Assembly (NCBI GenBank): GCA_034670025.1
Contig: JAXMOE010000001.1
Span: forward strand, 744,001-808,000
Length of the DNA stretch: 64,000 nt
From: PGYR01 sp034670025
Lineage (GTDB): Bacteria > Bacteroidota > Ignavibacteria > Kapaibacteriales > UBA2268
Reading direction: 5' to 3'
Shown piece after piece: positions 1 to 8,342 of this stretch. The position numbers and the translations under genes were made by a program. Under the pieces are notes generated by a model that saw only the letters and a program-made list of their open reading frames with translations, was not told the origin of the DNA and searched no databases. Position 1 is the first letter of the stretch. Each line of letters opens with the position of its first letter.

Positions 1-64
1 AGCGATTAGTTTTAATGATGCTGCTGATAAAGTTGCTGAAGTAGTAAAAACTATCAAAGCTTAA
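1..64 (+). CDS. 3' end of an unidentified protein (partial)
   Basis: The frame beginning at base 2 is open and ends at TAA 62-64, giving about 20 C-terminal residues finishing DKVAEVVKTIKA. A strong intrinsic terminator follows 30 bases later on the same strand, which supports a real gene end. The fragment is an alanine/lysine/valine-rich amphipathic helix and is too short to identify. Confidence 0.55.
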   Translation, partial: AISFNDAADKVAEVVKTIKA

Positions 65-95
65 GACTTAATCTAATATGTTTAGTAGACAATTT

Positions 96-131
96 AAGCC
101 GTTCATTTAATAAATGAATGGCTTTTTTATT
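96..131 (+). terminator. Rho-independent terminator
   Basis: Inverted repeat with arms 96-109 and 111-124 (one G-U pair), followed on the plus strand by a T-rich run. It closes the partial gene at 1-64. The T-run also contains the stop codon of the opposite-strand gene ending at 127. Confidence 0.8.
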
Positions 132-540
132 TTTTTATGATTAATGCTAACTTATACCCAAAGTAGGCCATAGGGATATAGGCTAATAATAAGTCTATAA
201 TTGTAAACCATAGAGGCGAGTCAATCATAATGTTAGCAGCTATACCACCTAATAAGAAAATCACACCTACAATCATTGATATCATTTTTTTATTTTTCAT
301 AGCTATTACAGCAGCTATCAAAGCGCCAATTAGAGTGCCTAATGCATGAGCTAAGAACGGAAATAGAAAATATTCTAAATCCAAAGAAGACATTGCTTTT
401 GATAACTCTTCAATATTATTTGTGTCAACCTCTCCTATTGGAAACAAATTGTGACCTAAAGTTATTAAAGACATATTAACTACACTTCCAATTAACCAGC
501 CAATAATTACAGCAATGATATTTCTAATAGTTTTATTCAA
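127..540 (-). CDS. small four-helix membrane protein, unknown function
   Basis: A 137-residue protein with about four hydrophobic segments (roughly residues 5-27, 58-80, 86-107 and 111-134) joined by short polar loops. The first loop is acidic (GEVDTNNIEELSK) and lysines lie at MKNKK and the C-terminus, as in a small integral inner-membrane protein. No catalytic motif is visible and I do not recognise a named family. It is a single gene, separated from the tRNA upstream by the tRNA's terminator. Confidence 0.6.
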   Translation of the reverse strand: MNKTIRNIIAVIIGWLIGSVVNMSLITLGHNLFPIGEVDTNNIEELSKAMSSLDLEYFLFPFLAHALGTLIGALIAAVIAMKNKKMISMIVGVIFLLGGIAANIMIDSPLWFTIIDLLLAYIPMAYFGYKLALIIKK

Positions 541-592
541 TTGTAAAGCCTATTTGTGATTGAGAAACATTAACTTAAGTAATTATAAATAC

Positions 593-624
593 AAAAAAAA
601 GCCGATTACATAAATGTAATCGGC
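593..624 (-). terminator. Rho-independent terminator of tRNA-Asn
   Basis: Perfect 10-bp stem (601-610 with 615-624) and a 4-base loop. On the minus strand it is followed by eight T residues (600-593). It lies 10 bases beyond the 3' end of the tRNA. Confidence 0.88.
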
Positions 625-634
625 TTTCTCAATG

Positions 635-708
635 CTCCTGAGCAGGGACTTGAACCCCGGACCCTCTGATTAACAGTCAGATGCTCTAACCAGCTGAGCT
701 ACTCAGGA
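635..708 (-). tRNA. tRNA-Asn (anticodon GUU)
   Basis: The minus-strand cloverleaf has the acceptor stem TCCTGAG/CTCAGGA, a D-arm with AGCTCAGCTGGTTAGAGC, an anticodon stem TCTGA/TCAGA with a 7-base loop CTGTTAA (anticodon GTT), and a T-arm with GGTTCAAGTCC. The discriminator base is G. The 3' CCA is not encoded, so it must be added after transcription. Length is 74 bases. Confidence 0.96.
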
Positions 709-722
709 ATAATTTTCAGTTA

Positions 723-753
723 CAAACTTAAGGACTTTTTCTTAACTTGCAAA
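723..753 (-). promoter_or_regulatory. Bacteroidota-type promoter of tRNA-Asn
   Basis: On the minus strand TTTG (753-750), a 19-base spacer, then TAAGTTTG (730-723), an exact TAnnTTTG match. The predicted transcription start is near 716, about 8 bases before the mature tRNA 5' end. Confidence 0.8.
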
Positions 754-784
754 ACAATTTTTAATCTTTTTTCAATTTATTTCA

Positions 785-1519
785 ATGAATGTTTCCACAC
801 AAGCTATTATCTTAAAAACTATAAATTACTTAGAGTCAAGTAAAATAGTTTATGTCTATACAAAAGAGTTTGGGAAACAAACACTAATTGCAAAAGGCAC
901 AAGAAGAGCTAAAAGTAAATTCGGATCATCGTTAGAACTATGTTCAATTGTTGACTTAAAGTATTTCAAAAAGTCCAACAAAGAATTATTTAATTTAACT
1001 AATGCTGAATTAAATAAGAAGAGTTTTATTGATAAATTGGCCTATGTTGATAAAATATATTGTCTGATGTTGTGTGAATCTATTTTTAATCTTGAACAAG
1101 ATGAAATTTCTGATTTGAGATTTTACGAAAACTTGGAAAAGCTATTTAACATTGCTCATACGAACAACATATTTACTTCTTCTATGTTTATTTATAGTCA
1201 ATTGGAACTGGCTAATTCTATTGGACATAGCATATCTTTAAGCTGGGATAAAAACTCAGATATAGATTATAATAAAGATAATTATGTATATTTAGACCTA
1301 AGTAATTGTAAACTTTATAATAGCAATGTGGAGTACGGAGAGAGAAAACTAAAATTCAAATTAAGTGAATTATTAATACTTAAAGAAATTATATCTGGGA
1401 ACTTAGAGGTAGAAATTAGTACTACTGAGTTGAAGAGACTGTTATATTTATTCGAAAATTATTTTTCTTTCCATTCAGAAAGCAAGTTTACTTATAAATC
1501 ATCTTCTTTATTAGTCTAA
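785..1519 (+). CDS. recO: DNA repair protein RecO
   Basis: RecO works with RecF and RecR to load RecA onto SSB-coated single-stranded DNA. The N-terminal OB-fold signature is clear (QAIILKT, ESSKIVYVYTKEFGK, IAKGTRRAKSKFG, residues about 6-50), followed by the helical RecO C-terminal domain. At 244 residues it is of normal length. The zinc-binding cysteine cluster found in many RecO proteins is not evident, as in a number of Bacteroidota homologues. The start at ATG 785 fits the conserved N-terminus. The gene converges on the GNAT gene and overlaps its stop by 4 bases. Confidence 0.9.
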   Translation: MNVSTQAIILKTINYLESSKIVYVYTKEFGKQTLIAKGTRRAKSKFGSSLELCSIVDLKYFKKSNKELFNLTNAELNKKSFIDKLAYVDKIYCLMLCESIFNLEQDEISDLRFYENLEKLFNIAHTNNIFTSSMFIYSQLELANSIGHSISLSWDKNSDIDYNKDNYVYLDLSNCKLYNSNVEYGERKLKFKLSELLILKEIISGNLEVEISTTELKRLLYLFENYFSFHSESKFTYKSSSLLV

Positions 1520-2016
1520 TCTATTGTTTTTTCCATCCCCAGAAATGGAATTGGACTAACATCGAATAGAATCTCCCCCATTGATTTATAGCCACGATTT
1601 GAGTAAAACTTTACTACTTTATCATACTCCTTAAATGCACCTAACCTAATTGAATCTATACCATCCTTTTTAGCTTGATTTTCAACGAATTCCATCAATT
1701 TGTGTGCTATTCCTTGATTTTGAAATTCAGGGCAAACTGCTAAACGATGAGCAAAATAGGCAGTTTTATTTGACTTATTCCATTCAATTCTATCAAAATA
1801 CTCATGATGTTTGATATCATAAGACACAATTCCCACAACAGTATCTTCAATTTTATAAGTATATTGAACACCTAACATAATATCTCGTCTATATATAGCT
1901 GCATTAGGATAGTTTTTACCCCAATGAGTGAAACCTAGAGAAATCATATTGTCTGCAATTTTATCGTTTAATTCTATTATTTGCGGAAGGTCTTTTTGGG
2001 TTGCTTTTACAATCAT
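1516..2016 (-). CDS. GNAT-family N-acetyltransferase
   Basis: A 166-residue single-domain acetyltransferase. The acetyl-CoA binding region is recognisable: LAVCPEFQNQGIAHKLMEFVENQA (about 92-115; the R/Q-x-x-G-x-G/A loop appears as QNQGIA), followed by IRLGAFKEYDKVVKFYSNRGYKSMGE, typical of GNAT motif B with the N/Y...FY..GF pattern. The substrate cannot be told. It is the last gene of the carA-carB-response regulator unit, starting directly after the regulator's stop codon, so it is probably cotranscribed and translationally coupled. Its 3' end overlaps recO by 4 bases. Confidence 0.85.
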   Translation of the reverse strand: MIVKATQKDLPQIIELNDKIADNMISLGFTHWGKNYPNAAIYRRDIMLGVQYTYKIEDTVVGIVSYDIKHHEYFDRIEWNKSNKTAYFAHRLAVCPEFQNQGIAHKLMEFVENQAKKDGIDSIRLGAFKEYDKVVKFYSNRGYKSMGEILFDVSPIPFLGMEKTID

Positions 2017-2508
2017 TTACTGATCTTTGGTATCATTGTTTTTTGCTTTGTGTAGTTCTTCTCTTAATGTAATTAGCTGCTTACGCATATTATTTATTTC
2101 TTCTTTTCGCTCTCTTTCCTCTACAGCATTGCGGAGTTGTATTTTAATACGAGATGCTAATTCGTTGGGTTTTACTGGTTTTTTTATAAAATCATTTGCA
2201 CCAGCTTTATATGCCTTGTCTATCGAATCAGATTTAGTTTGAGCAGTCATAAATATAATTGGTATGTCGCTGTATTGCTGATTACTTTTCACTGTTTCAC
2301 AGAAAGAGAAACCATTAATTTCAGGCATAACTATATCTAATAATATTAATTCTGGTTTTATAGTCCTAACAATCTCAAGACCTTGTGAAGCAGACTCAGC
2401 AGTGATAGATTGAAATCCGTGAATTTCAAGCATATCTTTTATCTGCTGAGTATTCATCACATTGTCATCGACTATTAGTATTAAACCGTTTGACTTGTTG
2501 TGTTCCAT
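2017..2508 (-). CDS. single-domain response regulator with C-terminal coiled coil
   Basis: A 163-residue CheY-like receiver with a complete active site: acidic pair D14/D15, phospho-acceptor D58 in LILLDIVMP, T88 in IIFMTAQ and K110 in IKKPV. The last 30-35 residues (ERERKEEINNMRKQLITLREELHKAKN) form a charged coiled coil, not a DNA-binding domain, so output is probably through protein contacts. No histidine kinase lies nearby. It sits 27 bases behind carB in the same direction, an unusual place for a regulator; whether it affects pyrimidine synthesis is unknown. Confidence 0.88.
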   Translation of the reverse strand: MEHNKSNGLILIVDDNVMNTQQIKDMLEIHGFQSITAESASQGLEIVRTIKPELILLDIVMPEINGFSFCETVKSNQQYSDIPIIFMTAQTKSDSIDKAYKAGANDFIKKPVKPNELASRIKIQLRNAVEERERKEEINNMRKQLITLREELHKAKNNDTKDQ

Positions 2509-2535
2509 TGTGTAATCTACTAAAGGTTATACTTA

Positions 2536-5500
2536 TTACCAAGAACGATTCAAAATCGGTCCAAAAATAGTGATTTGATTTTTCTGTAACCACTCCATTC
2601 CATCTACTGCGGCCTTGGCTGCTGGGATAGTTGTAATACATAGTATCTTCTTCTGTAAAGCAGCTTCCCGAATCTGTAAATCATCTTGGTATGCTTTTCT
2701 ACCAAGTGGTGTATTAATAATTAAATCAATATCTCCACTTTGAATTTTTTCAATAACATTTGGATTACCAGCACCAATTTTAGAAATAGGGTTTGCTTCT
2801 ATTCCATTGACATTTAGAACTGAATAAGTTCCCAAAGTTGCCCAAATTTTGTACCCTAATTCAACTAACCTTCTTGCAACAGGAAGTAATTCTTGTTTAT
2901 CGAAATCATTAACGGAAATAAATATATTTCCTTCAGTGGGTAAGTGATTGCCAGCAGCTATTTGTGATTTCACATACGCTTCACCAAAGAACTCACTAAT
3001 ACCCATTACCTCACCAGTTGATCGCATTTCTGGACCTAATACAGTGTCAACTCCAGGGAATTTACTGAATGAGAATACTGGAGACTTTACTGTGTAATGA
3101 CCCATAAACCCTGGGCTTGGCATATTTATATCTGCTATTTTTTCGCCAAGCATAAGCTTTACGGCAACTTTAGTTAAAGCAATACCGATTGATTTTGAAA
3201 CAAAAGGAACTGTTCTCGAAGCTCTTGGATTCACTTCTATCACATAAACATTATCCCTGTAAACTGCGAACTGTATGTTAATAAACCCAACAATCTCTAA
3301 TTTCTCAATTATCTTATATGTTGCAAATCTAATTTTATCAACAATATGAGGCTCTACTAGGTAAGTAGGGAGAACTGACGAGCTATCGCCTGAGTGAATT
3401 CCTGCTTCTTCTATGTGTTGCATAATACCTGCAATTACACCTGACTTTCCATCACCTAACGCATCCACATCAACTTCAAATGCATGCTCTAAGAATTTGT
3501 CTATTAACACAGGATGATTTTTATTTACTTTTGCTGCTTCTACTATAAAGTGTTGTAAATCTTTTTCATCATAAACTACTGCCATTCCACGTCCACCTAA
3601 TACATAGGACGGGCGTACAATAACTGGGAATCCAATATTGAGTGCGATTTTTGTAGCTTCTTCTATAGAGTTTGCAGTGCCACCAGCAGGGTATTCTATC
3701 TGAAGTTCATCTAACATCTCCATAAATCGGCCTCTGTCCTCTGCCCTATCTATGTTTGATTGATTTGTACCTAAGATATTGATTCCTGCAGCTTCGAGTT
3801 GTTCTGATAATTTAAGTGGTGTTTGCCCCCCTAATTGCAGTATTACTCCTTCTGGTTTTTCTAATTCAATTATATTCATTACATCTTCGTAGAAAACTGG
3901 CTCAAAGTAGAGTTTGTCCGATGTATCATAATCTGTAGATACTGTTTCTGGATTACAGTTGATCATTATAGTTTCAATACCCATATCTTTCAGTATCATT
4001 GCTGCTTGAGAAGCACAGTAATCAAACTCTATCCCCTGCCCAATTCTGAATGGGCCACCACCCAACACAATTATTTTCTTTTTATCGACTGGGTTGCTTT
4101 CATTTTCTTTCATATACGTTGAATAGAAATATGGGGTATGTGCTTCAAATTCCGCAGCACATGTATCAACTTTTTTATATGTAGGAAGGACTTTTAACTC
4201 TTTTCTTTTTTCTCTGATTACACTTTCTTTTACTTTAAATAACTCACTCAACTGTACATCAGAGAATCCAGATAATTTGTAATATTTTAAATCACTTGCA
4301 TCTGTATCAGCTAAACTTTTGGAAGTTATTTCTTTTTCAATTTCAACAATCTCTAATATGTTATCCAAAAACCATGGGTCTATATTAGTATGCTTATGAA
4401 CTTCTTTCAGATTCATTCCTCTTTTGAATGCCTCTTTTACAAAGAATGGTCTCATGGGAGTCGGAACAACAAGTTTAGAAATCAGATATTTATCGTCGTA
4501 CTTTTCTAAGTCCTTGTATTCTAATCCAGAAACACCAATTTCTAATGATCTGAATGCTTTTTGAAGAGCTTCTCTGAAATTAGAACCAATTGACATAACC
4601 TCACCAACTGACTTCATCTGAGTAGTAAGGTTCGAAGGTACTTTGAATTTCTCAAAATCCCAACGCGGAATTTTAACAATTATATAGTCTAATGCTGGTT
4701 CAAATGAAACTGGTGTAGTTTTAGTAATCTCATTGTCAATTTCATCTAATGTAAGTCCAACAGCAAGCTGAGCAGCAATTTTAGCAATTGGATAACCAGT
4801 TGCTTTTGATACTAATGCTGAACTACGTGAAACCCTCGGGTTCATTTCTATTACTCTCACTTCCCCATTCGCTGGGTTAACACCAAATTGAATATTAGAG
4901 CCACCAGTAGCAACACCAACTTTTCTAATAATATCGATTGAATAATCTCTAAGCGTTTGGTATTCATCATCTGTAAGTGTTTGAGCTGGGGCAACAGTTA
5001 TACTATCACCAGTGTGAACACCCATTGGATCAAAGTTTTCTACTGATGCTACGATTACAACATTATCAGCAATATCGCGCATTACTTCAAATTCATACTC
5101 CTTCCAACCAAGAAGTGAACGTTCTACTAATATTTCGCTAATTGGAGACAAATCAAGTCCTTGCCTAGCAATTCGTTTAAACTCATCCATGCTTTCAGCA
5201 ACACCACCACCTGTACCACCTAAGGTAAATGATGGTCTTATAATTATGGGGAAGTCCAACTCTTCAGCAAATGCAACAGCAGACTCGAAGTCATTAATAA
5301 TTTTCCCTTCAGGCGAAAGTAAACCAATTTCATCCATTGCCTGTTTGAATTCTCTTCTTCCCTCCGCAATGTTAATTGATTTTATATTTACACCTAACAA
5401 CTCAATATTATATTTTGCTAATATTCCTTCTTTTTCTAAGTCTAAAGCTGCGTTGAGTGCAGTTTGACCACCAACTGTTGGTAAAATAGCGTCTATCTTA

Positions 5501-5742
5501 TCTCTTTGTATAATCTGTTCAATTATGTCAGAAGTAATCGGCTCTATGTAAGTTTTATTTGAAATTTCAGGGTCAGTCATTACTGTTGCTGGATTACTAT
5601 TTATAACAACTACGTAATAGCCCAGTTTTTTTAATGCTTTTACAGCTTGCGAGCCAGAGTAATCGAACTCACCTGCTTGACCTATAACTATTGGACCTGA
5701 ACCGATAACTAATATTCGTTTTATATCATTCCTTATTGGCAT
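2536..5742 (-). CDS. carB: carbamoyl-phosphate synthase, large subunit
   Basis: Makes carbamoyl phosphate from bicarbonate, ammonia (channelled from CarA) and two ATP, feeding arginine and pyrimidine synthesis. The 1068 residues show the family's internal duplication: two ATP-grasp halves, beginning with KRILVIGSGPIVIGQAGEFDYSG and again IIVLGGGPFRIGQGIEFDYCAS near residue 560, each followed by RPSFTLGGTGGG or RPSYVLGGRGM. The oligomerisation domain lies between them, and the C-terminal MGS-like allosteric domain ends with the ILNRSW tail. Full length. It starts 1 base after carA, so the two subunits are translationally coupled. Confidence 0.98.
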   Translation of the reverse strand: MPIRNDIKRILVIGSGPIVIGQAGEFDYSGSQAVKALKKLGYYVVVINSNPATVMTDPEISNKTYIEPITSDIIEQIIQRDKIDAILPTVGGQTALNAALDLEKEGILAKYNIELLGVNIKSINIAEGRREFKQAMDEIGLLSPEGKIINDFESAVAFAEELDFPIIIRPSFTLGGTGGGVAESMDEFKRIARQGLDLSPISEILVERSLLGWKEYEFEVMRDIADNVVIVASVENFDPMGVHTGDSITVAPAQTLTDDEYQTLRDYSIDIIRKVGVATGGSNIQFGVNPANGEVRVIEMNPRVSRSSALVSKATGYPIAKIAAQLAVGLTLDEIDNEITKTTPVSFEPALDYIIVKIPRWDFEKFKVPSNLTTQMKSVGEVMSIGSNFREALQKAFRSLEIGVSGLEYKDLEKYDDKYLISKLVVPTPMRPFFVKEAFKRGMNLKEVHKHTNIDPWFLDNILEIVEIEKEITSKSLADTDASDLKYYKLSGFSDVQLSELFKVKESVIREKRKELKVLPTYKKVDTCAAEFEAHTPYFYSTYMKENESNPVDKKKIIVLGGGPFRIGQGIEFDYCASQAAMILKDMGIETIMINCNPETVSTDYDTSDKLYFEPVFYEDVMNIIELEKPEGVILQLGGQTPLKLSEQLEAAGINILGTNQSNIDRAEDRGRFMEMLDELQIEYPAGGTANSIEEATKIALNIGFPVIVRPSYVLGGRGMAVVYDEKDLQHFIVEAAKVNKNHPVLIDKFLEHAFEVDVDALGDGKSGVIAGIMQHIEEAGIHSGDSSSVLPTYLVEPHIVDKIRFATYKIIEKLEIVGFINIQFAVYRDNVYVIEVNPRASRTVPFVSKSIGIALTKVAVKLMLGEKIADINMPSPGFMGHYTVKSPVFSFSKFPGVDTVLGPEMRSTGEVMGISEFFGEAYVKSQIAAGNHLPTEGNIFISVNDFDKQELLPVARRLVELGYKIWATLGTYSVLNVNGIEANPISKIGAGNPNVIEKIQSGDIDLIINTPLGRKAYQDDLQIREAALQKKILCITTIPAAKAAVDGMEWLQKNQITIFGPILNRSW

Positions 5743-5743
5743 A

Positions 5744-6847
5744 TTATTTTCCGTTTGCTACTGTGTTATAAAAATCTTCAAATACTTTCTTGTTTGCTTC
5801 TCTTGGGCCTGGTGAAGCTTCAGGGTGAAATTGAATACAGTTGATTGGTAAGTGCTTATGTCTCATACCTTCAACAGTATTATCGTATAAGTTTAGCCAC
5901 GTCATTTCCCAGTCATCATTCTTATCTAAGCTTTCTCTCGAAATTGCATAATTGTGGTTTTGAGCAGTGATATAAACCTTCTCATTATCCATATATTTGC
6001 ATGGATGATTACCACCGTGGTGACCAAATGGTAGTTTTATAGTCTTTAGTCCAAATGCTTGACCTATCAACTGATGACCAAAACATATAGCAATAATTGG
6101 CTTCTTTTGCTCAGCAAATTGCATTATGTATTTATCAATACCTTTAACTATTCTGGGGTCGCCTGGTCCATTAGACAAGAAAACTCCATCGTATTCTAAA
6201 TCTTTGATGTTTTCTTCAAAATTATCATCAAACGGCACAAGATAAATTTTATTAAACTTTGATTGTAAGTCTTTTATTATATTACTTTTTATCCCGAAGT
6301 CAATAGCGATTATTGTTTCGGTGACTTCTTGATTTCCATCATAAACTTTGACTTTGTCATCTATAACTTGCTTATATAAGTCAACATCAGAAATTGATGG
6401 TGATTCTTTTACTTTTTTAAGAAACTCTTCCGGGTCTAATATCTCTGTTGTGATACCACCTTTCAGCGCTCCATAATCTCTAATAACTCTTGTGAAAGCT
6501 CTTGTGTCAATTCTATCCACACCAAATGTATCAGCTTCTTCAAGATATTCAGATAGTGGTTTTTGTGACCTAAAGTTACTTGCACTTCTGGAATATTCTC
6601 TTAATAGTATTCCCTCTGCTTGAATTTTTTCAGATTGGTAATCTTCTAATGTAACACCATAGTTCCCAATCAAAGGGTATGTAAATAATACAGTTTGTCC
6701 TTTGTATGAAGGATCAGTTAGTATCTCTTCATATCCAGTCATAGAAGTATTGAATACAAACTCAGAGTAGCGTGTCCCCTCATTTGCAAAAGCACTACCA
6801 AATTCGTAGTAACCGTTTTCTAACATTATCAGAGCTTTTTTTCTCAT
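5744..6847 (-). CDS. carA: carbamoyl-phosphate synthase, small (glutaminase) subunit
   Basis: Hydrolyses glutamine and channels ammonia to CarB. The 367 residues contain the N-terminal CPSase small-chain domain (TRYSEFVFNTSMTGYEEILTDPSY) and a class I glutamine amidotransferase domain with nucleophile C255 in AICFGHQ and the His341/Glu343 pair in QFHPEASPGP. ATG 6847 is chosen because the family begins with a short strand like KKALIMLENG. It is the first gene of a carA-carB-regulator-GNAT unit, with a promoter and a terminator-like hairpin upstream. Confidence 0.97.
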   Translation of the reverse strand: MRKKALIMLENGYYEFGSAFANEGTRYSEFVFNTSMTGYEEILTDPSYKGQTVLFTYPLIGNYGVTLEDYQSEKIQAEGILLREYSRSASNFRSQKPLSEYLEEADTFGVDRIDTRAFTRVIRDYGALKGGITTEILDPEEFLKKVKESPSISDVDLYKQVIDDKVKVYDGNQEVTETIIAIDFGIKSNIIKDLQSKFNKIYLVPFDDNFEENIKDLEYDGVFLSNGPGDPRIVKGIDKYIMQFAEQKKPIIAICFGHQLIGQAFGLKTIKLPFGHHGGNHPCKYMDNEKVYITAQNHNYAISRESLDKNDDWEMTWLNLYDNTVEGMRHKHLPINCIQFHPEASPGPREANKKVFEDFYNTVANGK

Positions 6848-6867
6848 AGTTCTTCTTTTTTATTTTC

Positions 6868-6915
6868 AAAAAAAAACCCAAAAGTTATCCAATTTACTAT
6901 GGACATCTTTTGGGT
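6868..6915 (-). terminator. intrinsic terminator-like hairpin in the carA leader (candidate attenuator)
   Basis: On the minus strand, arms 6915-6901 and 6890-6876 pair over about 12 of 15 positions around a 10-base loop and run straight into nine T residues (6876-6868), 21 bases before the carA start. No gene lies upstream on this strand, since the neighbour is divergent. The hairpin therefore sits inside the carA leader, which points to attenuation of carAB and not to the end of another transcript. The plus-strand side is not followed by a clean T-run. Confidence 0.6.
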
Positions 6916-6950
6916 GTTTGGGAATATGTTTTTAGTTCATTCACTAAAAT

Positions 6951-6980
6951 CAAAGTTAGGAATTTTAATTGTAAAGTCAA
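6951..6980 (-). promoter_or_regulatory. Bacteroidota-type promoter of carAB
   Basis: On the minus strand TTG (6980-6978), a 19-base spacer, then TAACTTTG (6958-6951), an exact TAnnTTTG. The predicted transcript start is near 6944, giving a leader of about 100 bases that contains the terminator-like hairpin. Confidence 0.7.
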
Positions 6981-6989
6981 TAGACTTTT

Positions 6990-7020
6990 TTTGAACATTC
7001 AATTTTATTTAGTAATTTAA
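6990..7020 (+). promoter_or_regulatory. probable promoter of the tandem propeller genes
   Basis: TTTG (6990-6993), a 19-base spacer, then TAATTTAA (7013-7020), which matches TAnnTT but not the final TG. It is back to back with the carA promoter and 35 bases before the ATG at 7055. Confidence 0.5.
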
Positions 7021-7054
7021 TTCAATTATATAATTGCAATACAGAACTTTAACT

Positions 7055-8302
7055 ATGATATATTCTATACAATTATTCTTTTTATTTTTTACTTCCATTG
7101 TGATTGGTAAATCATGGGAAATTTACAATATTGAAAATTCTGATATACCAACAAACGATCTATCGAATATTACTATAGACTCTTCTGATAATCTCTGGTT
7201 TTATACTAATAATTCTGTTTTTATGTATAATCAGACAGAAAATATCTGGACTGAATACAATGAGCATAATTCTAATCTCACAAGTGACTTTAGACATATA
7301 GAAATTGGTTTTGATGGCTCAGTAAATATCGCTTCTGATGGAATTTACAAATATAATAGTTATAATAACGAGTTTGAAATAAAAGAAAAGAATATTAGTA
7401 GTTCAAAATTTACTTACGATAGAAATGGAATACTTTATTATCTCAGAAATGGACTTATTTACAAAAAGGATGGAGAAAATATTAATAATGTTTATGACGG
7501 TACTATTGGTGGCCCGAATTATCCAACTGATTTAGTTATAGACGTTAATAATATTTTGTGGTTCTCCGTAGATGGATTTACACGTGCATTATATAGTTAT
7601 GATGGATTTAGTTTAGATACGCTTGATAGTATTTTTAAAGCGAATCCTCGCATTGGAATTATCTCGATTTCATTAGATAATAAAAGTAATTTATGGCTTG
7701 GTAATGGCTCAGATTGTGTTATTTTAAATTACAGTATTGATAATCAGGATTGGAAATATTTTGGCAACTCTAATTCTCCTCTAGGTGAAAAAGGGATGTT
7801 CTCAAAAGATTCAAAAATTGACAAGAACAACAATCTTTGGGTTATTTCTTCAATAAGTAATGCCATTGCTCCAATCAATTTGTATAAATATGATGGATTA
7901 AATTGGTCAGAATTTAGTATTGATGAAGGACTGGATATCAAAAAAAATGAATTATTTACAATGTATGCTGTAGAAATAGATTCTAAAGGAAACGTATGGA
8001 TTCCGACTGATAATGGTTTAGTTAAGTTCAACGAAAACACTACCTCAGTAACAACCTCTATTTTAGACAAAATAAAAATATACCCAAACCCTGCCAAAAC
8101 TAACCTCAATTTTGATTTGGGTGGTGAAATAGTAAAATCAATTACTATCACAGATTTGAATGGTAAAGAAGTTATCACATACAACTCTGAACTAAGCAAT
8201 CTAAATAGTATAGATATTAGTACATTAATTACAGGGCAGTATTTCATTTCATTTGAACTAACCGACAAATCTGTAATCAACAAAAAGTTTGTGAAGGAGT
8301 AA
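7055..8302 (+). CDS. T9SS-exported beta-propeller protein (sorting domain type A)
   Basis: The start is placed at ATG 7055, which gives a textbook signal peptide (YSIQLFFLFFTSIVIGKS); TTG 7034 would add seven residues before it. The body has repeated blades of the two-component-regulator-propeller type (IDSSDNLWFYT, DNKSNLWLGN, DKNNNLWVIS, DSKGNVWIPTDNGLVKFN). The C-terminal 75-80 residues are a Por/T9SS sorting domain with KIYPNPAKTNLNFD near its start and a final GQYFISFELTD...KKFVKE. The protein is predicted to be secreted or cell-surface attached through T9SS. The ligand or role is unknown. A close tandem paralogue follows 4 bases downstream. Confidence 0.82.
   Translation: MIYSIQLFFLFFTSIVIGKSWEIYNIENSDIPTNDLSNITIDSSDNLWFYTNNSVFMYNQTENIWTEYNEHNSNLTSDFRHIEIGFDGSVNIASDGIYKYNSYNNEFEIKEKNISSSKFTYDRNGILYYLRNGLIYKKDGENINNVYDGTIGGPNYPTDLVIDVNNILWFSVDGFTRALYSYDGFSLDTLDSIFKANPRIGIISISLDNKSNLWLGNGSDCVILNYSIDNQDWKYFGNSNSPLGEKGMFSKDSKIDKNNNLWVISSISNAIAPINLYKYDGLNWSEFSIDEGLDIKKNELFTMYAVEIDSKGNVWIPTDNGLVKFNENTTSVTTSILDKIKIYPNPAKTNLNFDLGGEIVKSITITDLNGKEVITYNSELSNLNSIDISTLITGQYFISFELTDKSVINKKFVKE
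8066..8302 (+). repeat. T9SS sorting-domain repeat, copy 1
   Basis: This 237-base segment coding the C-terminal sorting domain matches 9315-9551 without gaps, at roughly 90% or better by eye; only 6 of about 76 encoded residues differ. The propeller regions of the same two genes are strongly diverged. Confidence 0.85.
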
Positions 8303-8306
8303 TAAT

Positions 8307-8342
8307 ATGAAACGTTCTTAATATCTAATTCTACTTTTTTTG
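8307..8342 (+). other. signal peptide start interrupted by an in-frame TAA
   Basis: ATG 8307, four bases after the previous stop and 7-8 bases after a GGAG ribosome-binding site, is in frame with the downstream propeller gene. It reads M-K-R-S, then TAA at 8319-8321, then YLILLFLFMFHVGYAQ. Without the stop this would be a standard 20-residue signal peptide cut after GYA. Either the gene carries a nonsense mutation here, or translation restarts at TTG 8340 or ATG 8346 with a crippled signal. Confidence 0.75.

Noticed and set aside
6897..6944. Short GTG-started leader peptide in the carA leader
   Set aside because: No ribosome-binding site, only one Arg codon and no repeated control codons; noted only as a remote option.
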